The position numbers and the translations under genes were made by a program. The notes under the pieces are model-generated. The model had not been told where the DNA came from and ran no database searches. It saw only the letters and a program-made list of their open reading frames with translations. DNA of 64,000 nucleotides from Hymenobacter qilianensis (lineage in GTDB: Bacteria; Bacteroidota; Bacteroidia; Cytophagales; Hymenobacteraceae), in NCBI RefSeq assembly GCF_014489555.1, contig NZ_CP060784.1:4242501-4306500 (forward strand), in the 5' to 3' direction. Position 1 is the stretch's first letter, and each line of letters begins with the position of its first letter. Positions 36,543 to 45,072 of the stretch are shown here, one piece after another.

Positions 36543-38177
36543 TTAAGGTCGTTTGGCCAAGAATAGTCGAGTTAATGCTGGTACATCGAGCACAAGGCAT
36601 ACATGCCCACTGCCCAGCAGCGTCACGCCCCCGAATAAGTCAATGGTATCCAACGGTTTACTCACGGGCTTGATTACAATGTCTTGCTGACGCAAAAAAC
36701 GATCGACAATCAACCCCAGCTTACGGTTATTATAATCCACAATGATGATGCGCTGCCGCCCCACCAACTCTTCATGAATGGCGGCTGGTAAAGGCCCATC
36801 GCCGCTATGAAGCAGGGTTTTCAGGTTTACTATCGGTACGTTTTCCTCCTGAATACGTGCCATCAGCGTCCCTCCTACTACGTGTAGCTCCTCAGGCTCC
36901 ATAGCCACAACCGAATCGGTGTGCATGAGCGGAATAGCATAGCTACGCTCCTCCAACTCAAACAGCAGGGCTCCTTTTACAGCAATAGACGTAGGCAGCA
37001 CCAAGGTAAAAACAGTACCCTGGCCTAGCTCTGACTCGACCCGCAATTGCCCCCCAAGCGAGTCAATAGCCAGCTTCACCACATCTAAGCCCACGCCCCG
37101 ACCCGATATTTCCGTTACCTCCTTGGCCATAGAAAAGCCCGGCTCAAACAGGAACGCCCGCACCGCATTCGCGTCGAGGTTGGCAGCTACATCAGCTCTC
37201 ACCAAGCCCCGCTCTATTGCCTTACGCCGTACGCTTTCTACATCAATACCACGACCATCATCAGCTACCCGGATCAGTACATCGTCGCGCTCCGTTTGGG
37301 CGGAGAGTGTCAGACGCCCGGCGGGAATCTTGTTTGCTTTCTGCCGCTCCTGAGGCGTTTCAATGCCGTGGGCAATGGCATTGCGTACCAGATGCAGCAG
37401 GGCATCGGTGATAATCTGAAGGATATTCCGGTCAATCTGAATGTCCTGTCCTTCCAGCCGCAGTGTCACCTCCTTTTGCTCCGATGCAGCCACGTCGCGA
37501 ACCACGCGGGGAAATTTATTGAAGAGCGAACCGACATTTACCAGGCGCGCATCCATCACACTGTATTGCAGCTCGTCAGTAATACGAAACAGGTGTGAAG
37601 CAGCCGCTTGCAGCGCCGGATTTCCAATTTCCCGGCCCAGAGTCATGATCCGGTCGCGGTCAATAATCAGCTCACCTACTAAGTTGAGCAGGTGGTCCAG
37701 CTTTTTGATCTGGATATAAACCAAATCAGACAGCTCAAGCTTGCGTCCAGCTTCTTCATCAGTGTCCGACTCGGCGGTAATCAGGATAGGCTCTTCTCCT
37801 TGAACTAACCGATCAAGATTGGCAAGTAAATCGTCGGTGGGGGGCATTTCAGCCTCTTCCCCAACGGCCCGAATCATGGCGCCCAGTGTATCGACGCCGG
37901 TAAACAACACCGGAACGACTGTTCCAGCAAAGGATTTCTCTTTGTCTCTGATCAAACCAAATATGGTTTCCATCTCATGCGAGACTTCGCCAATCTGATT
38001 GTAGCCCATCGCACGTGCGTTGGACTTGAGGTTATGCATAAGCCGAAAAAGCTCATTCAGAGCGGCTGTATCTTCCGGATTTTTTTCCAGCTCACTGATA
38101 TGACGGCTCATGGCGTCATAATACTCCAGCGCTTCGGACATAAATATCTCCCGGTACTCTTGTTCCCGTGACTTCAT
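36543..38177 (-). CDS. cheA: Chemotaxis histidine kinase CheA, short form
   Basis: A 544-residue CheA. P1 (Hpt) covers about 1-110 with phospho-acceptor His48 in 'LMHNLKSNARAMG'. P3 dimerisation is about 145-215 ('IKKLDHLLNLVGELIIDRD'), P4 ATPase about 220-390 ('LVRNAIAHGIETPQER', 'ADDGRGIDVESVRRKA', 'SGRGVGLDVVKLAIDSLGG') and the P5 CheW-like domain ends the protein. The CheY-binding P2 domain between P1 and P3 is missing or very short. Its ATG overlaps the cheB stop (TAATG), implying translational coupling. Confidence 0.93.
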   Translation of the reverse strand: MKSREQEYREIFMSEALEYYDAMSRHISELEKNPEDTAALNELFRLMHNLKSNARAMGYNQIGEVSHEMETIFGLIRDKEKSFAGTVVPVLFTGVDTLGAMIRAVGEEAEMPPTDDLLANLDRLVQGEEPILITAESDTDEEAGRKLELSDLVYIQIKKLDHLLNLVGELIIDRDRIMTLGREIGNPALQAAASHLFRITDELQYSVMDARLVNVGSLFNKFPRVVRDVAASEQKEVTLRLEGQDIQIDRNILQIITDALLHLVRNAIAHGIETPQERQKANKIPAGRLTLSAQTERDDVLIRVADDGRGIDVESVRRKAIERGLVRADVAANLDANAVRAFLFEPGFSMAKEVTEISGRGVGLDVVKLAIDSLGGQLRVESELGQGTVFTLVLPTSIAVKGALLFELEERSYAIPLMHTDSVVAMEPEELHVVGGTLMARIQEENVPIVNLKTLLHSGDGPLPAAIHEELVGRQRIIIVDYNNRKLGLIVDRFLRQQDIVIKPVSKPLDTIDLFGGVTLLGSGHVCLVLDVPALTRLFLAKRP

Positions 38178-39240
38178 TAGTTTACGGTTGCTAGAGTTAG
38201 AGAAATACAGGCAGCTGGAGCAGGCAGCGCAGCGCGCTGATTTATAATCTCCGCAATCTGATCTAGTGGCAATACGGCGTTGGCGTGTCCAGCCCGAATC
38301 ACGGAACCAGGCATGCTAAATAAAGCCGCTGACTCCTGGCTTTGCGCTATAACTTGGCCTCCACGCGCCCGGATTGCTTTAGCGCCCCCGGTTCCGTCCT
38401 GCCCCAAACCAGTCAGGATTATACCCAGCGCCCGCGAGCTGGCTGCCTTAGCAGCCGAACGCATCAGCATATCGATAGATGGGGCATCAGCCGACAGGTT
38501 GGGCTTTGTGCTGAAACCAATCTGCCATACTCGCCAAGGGCCGCGCTGCACAGGCTTCAGTACCATATTTTGCCCCCAGGAGCTATAATAATCTGCCCCT
38601 CTTCTATGGGCATTCCCGCAACGCCTATTTTAACTGGCAACGGGGTCAGTCGCTGTAAGCGCTTAGCGAATGAAGCGGTAAAGTACGCGGGCAAATGCAC
38701 CGCAATAAGCAAAGTAGATGGCAAGCCGGGGCACAATGCCTGTACCAGTTGCTCCACAGCGGCGGTGCCACCCGTAGAGGCGCCTATCACCGTCAGGCTC
38801 TGGGGCTGAGCACTAACTATATGACGGAGCGGACTAATAAAAGTGGCTACACGCGGCATAATGGGCATAGCCTGCAACTGCTGAAGTACAGCCCGCCGAA
38901 ATGCCTGTTCAGCGCCTAATTGCAAAGGCGCGATGTAATCATATATTCCCCAACGAGCAGTTACACACAAAACACCCGCCAAAGGAATGGCAGCAGCATA
39001 AAGAAGCACCGGACACGAGTGCTGCTGCTGTAACCGATCCAGATCCGGCAGGCTGTACTCGTCCAGAATTACTAATGCGGGCCGAAACCTTCGAGCCAGA
39101 ATAACCAACTCATCGGCACTATCAGCCGAATCTACCACGTGGAAACCCAGCTCGTATTGCAGCAAGCGAGTCAGTTCCAACTGCACCAAAGCAGGGAGTT
39201 TACCAAGCAAAACAGTAAAAGGGACGGGTAAAAAGGGCAC
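38177..39240 (-). CDS. cheB: CheB-type methylesterase with degenerate receiver domain (frameshifted)
   Basis: A 354-residue protein after repair. The C-terminal methylesterase is complete: 'VIGASTGGTAAVEQ' (catalytic Ser), 'AVHLPAYFTASFA' (His), 'IAPGGQNMVLKPV' and 'LTGLGQDGTGGAKAI' (Asp). The last two blocks are joined only after adding one G to the run at 38573-38577. The N-terminal receiver keeps an Asp in 'PALVILDEYSLPD' but lacks the usual acidic pair ('FTVLLGKLPALV') and has 'YIAPL' where KP is expected, so phosphorylation control is doubtful. I use the GTG at 39240; the ATG at 39348 would add 36 unlikely residues. Confidence 0.82.
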
Positions 39241-39313
39241 GGAATAGGTGGAAGCGCGGAGTAAAAAAGCGGAACGACAAAAGTGAAAGTATGCCTTGGG
39301 GGCAAATCTGACC

Positions 39314-39697
39314 TTAGGCGCCGGTTTCCTCCGAGTTTTGTAAAGCACTGCCTACAATCTCGAGTACCTTTTCCTCGGAGAAAGGCTTTACGATATAAGC
39401 CGAAGCACCACTTTCAAGCGCCTCATTCACAATTATTTCCTGCCCCACCGCACTGCACATTACCACTTTCACGGTAGGGTTTACCTGCCGGATTCCCTTC
39501 AGCACATCAAGACCCGTATTATCAGGCAGAATCACATCGAGCGTAATCAGATCAGGATTGGTAGCACTCGTCATTTCCAGCGCCTGCTGACCATTGGCGG
39601 CCTCTCCTACCACCTCGTAGCCAGCATCAGTTAGCATATTCTTTAGCATCGTGCGCATATAGAAGGAGTCGTCCACGATGAGAATGCGGTTTTTCAT
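39314..39697 (-). CDS. cheY: CheY-like response regulator
   Basis: A 127-residue single receiver domain. The acidic pocket is 'ILIVDDSFYMRTML', the phospho-acceptor Asp54 is in 'LITLDVILPDNTGLDVL', Thr/Ser switch in 'VVMCSAVGQ' and the Lys in 'AYIVKPFSEEKV'. All residues for phosphotransfer are intact. It lies between cheW and cheB and is the probable output of CheA and substrate of CheC. Confidence 0.92.
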   Translation of the reverse strand: MKNRILIVDDSFYMRTMLKNMLTDAGYEVVGEAANGQQALEMTSATNPDLITLDVILPDNTGLDVLKGIRQVNPTVKVVMCSAVGQEIIVNEALESGASAYIVKPFSEEKVLEIVGSALQNSEETGA

Positions 39698-39780
39698 AAA
39701 AGTAGAATCAGTAGAAGGAAAAAACGGGGAATAAGCTAAACAGCAGTGTTAGCCCTTGTACGGGCTGCCACTCACTAAGA

Positions 39781-40290
39781 TTAGGCTTTGGGTTGAAGCT
39801 GCATTATTTCCGTCGGGGTGAGGAGTTTCAGCATATCAAGCACAATAATAATGCGGCCGTCCAGCTTAGCAATTCCCTCAATGTATTTGTCCTGAATGTT
39901 GGCATCCTGAATAAATTCAGGTGCTTTCTCGATTATCGAAACCGGAATCGACAATGGCTGCGGCACTTCGCGTACCACCAGTCCAATCGTATAGTCTTTG
40001 GCTTCAATCGCTAGAGTATACGTGATGGCTGGCAACGCTTCTGTAGTCGAGCGCAGCTGAAATCTTTCCTCCAAATCAATAATGGCGATGATATCGCCGC
40101 GCAGATTGGCAATTCCCTTTACGAAAGAAGGCGTCTTGGGCATACGTGCAATTTCTGGGGTAATAGTTACCTCTTTCACTTGCTCGATGCGAATACCGTA
40201 TTCTTCGCGCCCCAATCGGAACACAATTAATTGGATAAGCGCTTGCTGCTTAACAACTTTCTTTTCGCTATTCGACTCTATTTCAGGCAT
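39781..40290 (-). CDS. cheW: CheW adaptor protein
   Basis: A 169-residue CheW that couples receptor to CheA. 'LIVFRLGREEYGIRIEQVKE' and 'VKGIANLRGDIIAIIDLEER' are the family signatures. The ATG at 40290 (MPEIESNSEKK) is preferred over the longer reading from 40338. It follows the receptor gene by about 70 bases in the same operon. Confidence 0.92.
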   Translation of the reverse strand: MPEIESNSEKKVVKQQALIQLIVFRLGREEYGIRIEQVKEVTITPEIARMPKTPSFVKGIANLRGDIIAIIDLEERFQLRSTTEALPAITYTLAIEAKDYTIGLVVREVPQPLSIPVSIIEKAPEFIQDANIQDKYIEGIAKLDGRIIIVLDMLKLLTPTEIMQLQPKA

Positions 40291-40362
40291 GAACAAAGTT
40301 GATATAGGCTTGCCACTGCCTCTTGAGAGCAGTAGCAAGCCTGTAATTAGACCTGAGAGGAA

Positions 40363-43300
40363 TTAATTGGCTTTCGCTTTGGCCCGAGCTTTTGGAGCCT
40401 TCTTATCGGCTCCATTTGCCGGCTGCGACTCCGCCGATTTTCCATTTACAGGCGCCGGACGCCGCGACGCCGCTTTTTCTGTGGCAGGTGCTTCCGGTGA
40501 TTTGCCCCCCGTGCGGGTCTGGCCGCCTGAGTAGTCGTCGCCGCTGGTTGAGCAACGTCATTACGACGAACAGGCCGTTCCCTTTGAGCAGTTGGCTTAG
40601 GCGCAACTGTTTGGCCATTACGAGGCTGCGTCATCTGAGCTAAGCGCTGGCGGCTACGACGAGGCTCTGGTTCCGGCTCTGGCTCCAGATACTCCATCAG
40701 CTGGAAGGCCGACAGACCAACCTGCAAGTCATCAGCAATGTCTGTCAGCTTTTGGCTGGATGCCGTCAGTTCCTGCATAGAAGTAGATAGCTGCTTGGCC
40801 GTACCTGCCACTTGCTGCGTACCAGACGCCGTTTGCTCAGCAATAGCTACAACTTCCTCTACATACTTCACTACGTCGCCGATACTGATTTTCTGAACTT
40901 CGGTAGCTGTGAGAATGTCGCGGGAAGTGCGTAGCGTTTCGCCGCTGCTCGTTGCAATGTTTTTAAAGGCGGAGCTGGCTTCAAACGTTGCGTTTTTACC
41001 CTTCAATACTCGGCCTTCCATGGTTGAAATAGCCGTAGCAGCTGAGCTTGTATCCTTGCGTACGTCGTCAACCAGCGTAGCGATTTCACTTGCCGACTTG
41101 CGCGAGCCTTCTGCCAGCTTACGAATCTCTTCGGCTACTACTGCAAAGCCTCGACCAGCCTCACCTGCCCGGGCTGCCTCAATAGCGGCGTTCAAAGCCA
41201 GCAGGTTGGTTTGCGAAGCAATGTCTGTAATTACTCCCAGCGACTTACTGATTTCTTGGCTGCGCGTGCTCAATACTTCAATCGTTTTAGACGTTTGGGC
41301 AGCGGCGTTGGAAATTTCTTCCATGTTCTTTACCACCTCAGCCACCGTTTTCAGACCAAGCTGCGAGGTTTGCTCACCCAGGATAGCGGCTTTGTTCACC
41401 ACATCAGCCTTCCCGGCAGTTTCCTTCGTAGCCTGCATGATTTCTTCAATCAGCTTGAAGGCCTGGTCTGTTTTCAAGGCTTGGTTCTGAGCACCCTCTG
41501 CCATTTGCTGCATGGCCAACGCCACGTCAACGGTTACGCGGCTCATCTCCTGACCCTTACCGGCCATTTCTTCCGAGGAAGTCCCTACTACCTGCGACGA
41601 ATCGTTGATTTCACCCAGCAGTTCGTTTAGGTTTTCAACAGCTAGGTTCAAAGCATTCGACATCGCCATGATGTCGCCAGCGGTGGGTACTTCTACGCGC
41701 TGAGTCAGGTCACCTTCCGAAATGGCCCGCACTACGCGGCTAACTTCCAGAACCGGGGAAGCAATAGATTCGAGCAGTTCGTTCAGCGTGTCTACCAGTT
41801 CTTTCCAAGAGCCGCTTACACCGCCTACTGTAGCACGCTCCGTCAGCTTACCTTCCACACCCGCTACTTTAGCCACACGGCTAACTTCTACCGCCAAGCG
41901 GTTCAAGTCGTCCACCATGCGGTTGATTGTATCGGCTAGTTCAGCAACTTCGCCTTTAGCGTCCAAAGTCAGCTTTTGGGTCAAGTCACCCTGCGATACA
42001 GCCGTTACTACTTTTACTAGTCCCCGCACCTGCGTGGTGAGGTTCGAGGCCATGGTATTTACGTTGTCGGTCAGGTCTTTCCAAACTCCGCTCACGCTGG
42101 GCACATTGGCTTGGCCACCGAGTTTGCCCTCCGTACCTACTTCCTGTGCTACACGGGTTACCTCACCGGCGAAGATGTTCAGCGAGTCCACCATGCGGTT
42201 GATGTTGTCCTTCAAATCCAACAGCTCGCCCTTAACGTCGACCGATACTTTCTGGCTCAGGTCGCCTTTGGCAACGGCAATAGCTACGTTGGCAATGTCC
42301 CGCACCTGCGAAGTCAGGTTCGATGCCATGGTATTTACGTTGTCGGTCAATGCCTTCCACGTACCACTTACACTCGGTACGTTGGCTTGACCGCCCAGCT
42401 TGCCCTCCGTGCCTACGTCAAGCGCCACGCGGGTTACTTCGCCAGCAAACAGGTTGAGTGAGTCCACCATCTGGTTCAGGTTCTGCTTGAGTTGCAGCAG
42501 CTCACCCTTTACATCTACCGTGATTTTTTGGCTCAGGTCACCTTTAGCTACAGCGGTAGCTACGTTGGCAATATCTCGTACCTGCGAAGTCAGGTTCGAG
42601 GCCATCGTGTTTACATTGTCGGTCAGGTCTTTCCAGGTTCCACTTACACTCGGTACATTGGCCTGGCCGCCCAGAATACCTTCCGTACCTACTTCGCGGG
42701 CTACGCGGGTTACCTCGCCGGCGAAGATGTTCAAGGAATCCACCATGCGGTTGATGTTGTCCTTCAAATCCAACAGCTCGCCTTTTACATCAACTACAAT
42801 TTTCTGAGTCAAGTCGCCTTTGGCAACAGCGGTGGCTACGTTGGCAATGTCGCGTACCTGTAGGGTCAGGTTGGCGGCCATCGTGTTTACGTTATCCGTC
42901 AACTCCTTCCAGGTTCCGCCTACACGAGGCACATTGGCTTGACCACCCAGCTTGCCTTCGGTACCCACTTCGCGGGCCACGCGGGTTACTTCGTCACCGA
43001 AAATATTCAGCGAGTCCACCATCTGGTTCAGAATGTTCTTCAGCTCCAGAATTTCGCCCTTCACGTTTACTGTCATCTTTTGGCTCAAGTCTCCCCGAGC
43101 TACGGCGGTAGCTACGTTGGCAATATCTCGAACTTGCGAAGTCAAGTTCGAGGCCATGTAGTTCACGTTATCGGTCAGCTCCTTCCACACGCCAGCCACG
43201 TTGGGCACCGAAGCCTGGCCGCCCAGCTTTCCTTCGGTACCTACTTCCAATGCCACGCGGGTTACTTCGCCGGCAAACAGGTTGAGCGAGTCCACCATTT

Positions 43301-44723
43301 GGTTCAGGTTCTGCTTGAGTTGCAGCAGCTCGCCCTTTACATCTACCGTGATTTTTTGGCTCAGGTCACCGCGCGCAACAGCGGTAGCTACGTTGGCAAT
43401 ATCTCGTACCTGACTGGTCAAGTTCGAGGCCATGTAGTTTACGTTATCGGTCAGCTCCTTCCACACGCCAGCCACGTTCGGTACCGAAGCCTGACCGCCG
43501 AGTTTGCCTTCGGTGCCCACTTCCTGTGCTACCCGCGTTACTTCGCCGGAGAACATATTCAGCGAGTCCACCATTTGGTTCAGGTTCTGCTTGAGTTGCA
43601 GCAGCTCGCCCTTTACATCTACCGTGATTTTTTGGCTCAGGTCGCCCTTGGCTACAGCGGTGGCTACGTTGGCAATGTCCCGTACCTGACTGGTCAGGTT
43701 CGAAGCCATATTATTTACGTTATCGGTCAGGTCTTTCCATACCCCGCTAACGTTGGGCACTGAGGCCTGTCCACCAAGCTTGCCCTCCGTGCCTACGTCG
43801 AGAGCTACGCGGGTTACTTCGCCAGCAAACAGGTTGAGTGAGTCCACCATCTGGTTCAGGTTCTGCTTGAGTTGCAGCAGCTCACCCTTTACATCTACCG
43901 TGATTTTTTGGGTGAGGTCGCCCTTGGCTACAGCGGTAGCTACGTTGGCAATATCGCGCACCTGACTGGTCAGGTTCGAGGCCATGTAGTTCACGTTGTC
44001 GGTCAGCTCCTTCCAAATGCCCCCCACGTTCGGTACCGAAGCTTGTCCGCCCAGTTTACCTTCCGTGCCCACTTCCTGTGCTACCCGCGTTACTTCGCCG
44101 GCAAACAGGTTGAGGTTGTCAATGGTCTTGTTGATAGTTTCGGCCATCACTTTGAAGTCGCCCGAAACAGGAATTTGGAAGGTCTCGTCTAGGTTGCCCT
44201 TGGAGATGTTCTTAAGTACTTTACCTACTTCCAATACCGGAACGGCGATGCTATCCATCAAACCGTTGATATTGTTGATCATGTCGCGCCAGAAACCCGA
44301 GGCGTTCTCACCGGAAGCGCGGGCTTTAAGGTTACCCTCTACGCCGGCAACTTTTGAAATGCGCGATACTTCGCCCCCCACGCCGCCGATCATTTCCACC
44401 ATCGAGTTGTAAGCCTCAGCGATGTCAGCGAAGATGTCGTCGTTTTGCTTGGTCAGCCGCACTGAAACGTCTCCCTTTTTAAAAGCATCTAGCGCATACA
44501 GAACCCGGGTAAGCTGCTCATTTACGTAGCCGTCATCCTGCGTTTTATCGAGGTTGCGAGTGCTGACCCGTCTGCGCGTTATTGCGCTACCAATTGGGGC
44601 TTCTTTTCGCTGTGACTGGTTATTATCGACTGCAGCAACGGCAGCATCTGTGGATCCCGAAGACAATGCTGAGGAATTAGAAGCCGGACGAGTGGTGGTT
44701 TTGGTAGTCTTACCTGAAGCCAT
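40363..44723 (-). CDS. Cytosolic methyl-accepting chemotaxis protein with poly-HAMP array (frameshifted near C-terminus)
   Basis: A giant chemoreceptor of 1453 residues after repair, with no membrane segment. Residues about 65-200 hold divergent HAMP-like units ('LDAFKKGDVSVRL', 'ISKGNLDETFQI'). Residues about 204-939 are eight near-identical 92-residue units ('SQVRDIANVATAVAKGDL', 'GEVTRVAQEVGTEGKLGG'), each probably two HAMP-like four-helix bundles as in fungal Nik1 kinases. A further divergent unit leads to a standard MCP hairpin whose tip reads 'ITDIASQTNLLALNAAIEA'. The C6 run at 40505-40510 should be seven: repair replaces the last residues with a Lys/Ala/Pro-rich basic tail ending at 40363. 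First gene of the che operon. Confidence 0.9.
41907..44114 (-). repeat. Eight tandem 276-base repeats inside the MCP gene
   Basis: The coding DNA is itself highly repetitive: the string ATTTTTTGGCTCAGGTC recurs with spacing of exactly 276 bases or multiples (for example near 42522, 43350 and 43626). Copies differ mainly in synonymous sites and a few residues. Misassembly or copy-number variation by recombination is plausible. Confidence 0.9.
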
Positions 44724-45072
44724 ACAAAATGTAGATTGCGAAGCGTGCTAAAAAGGCACTGCTGAGACAAACCGGAGAGTAGACCGGTAGCCAGACTTAC
44801 AAAGGTAATAAACTACTGGCTTACGCGGCAATGGAATTAAGCAGTCATATAGAATTTGTTCAACCAATAACGAATGAACTACTTGCCTAAAATATTTGCT
44901 CTTATACAGCTCTAGCAACTCCAACTTTGGGCCTAGCGCTGCACTGATAATTAAGCCGGTATAGGTGAGTGGCCGGATTATTCCATCATCTTTGCGGCAA
45001 AATTCAACTTTTGCCCCCATAGGTCGTTTCTTAGTTGATACCCACCTGTATTTCGTTGCCAATCCCCTTTAT
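44724..45072. other. Intergenic region between MCP and topA
   Basis: About 350 bases between divergently transcribed genes. It must hold the che operon promoter (minus strand) and the topA promoter (plus strand). I see ATCTTTG at about 44988 and CTTTTG at about 45007 as poor -7 candidates for topA but nothing matching the full consensus, and no RNA gene or hairpin of note. Confidence 0.4.

Noticed and set aside
41700..44420. Several long plus-strand ORFs opposite the MCP gene
   Set aside because: They are mirror frames of the 276-base repeats; low-complexity, repeated and without their own start signals.
1..45000. Programmed ribosomal frameshifting at GGGGGC-type sites
   Set aside because: Breaks also occur at C4 or G4 runs with other flanks, no stimulatory structure or conserved slippery heptamer is shared, and unrelated housekeeping genes are affected. 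Sequencing under-call is simpler.
1..45000. Phase-variable poly-G contingency loci
   Set aside because: Tracts of five to seven are too short for usual slippage rates, and enzymes such as an M17 peptidase are unlikely phase-variable targets. Read-level mixtures would be needed to revive the idea.
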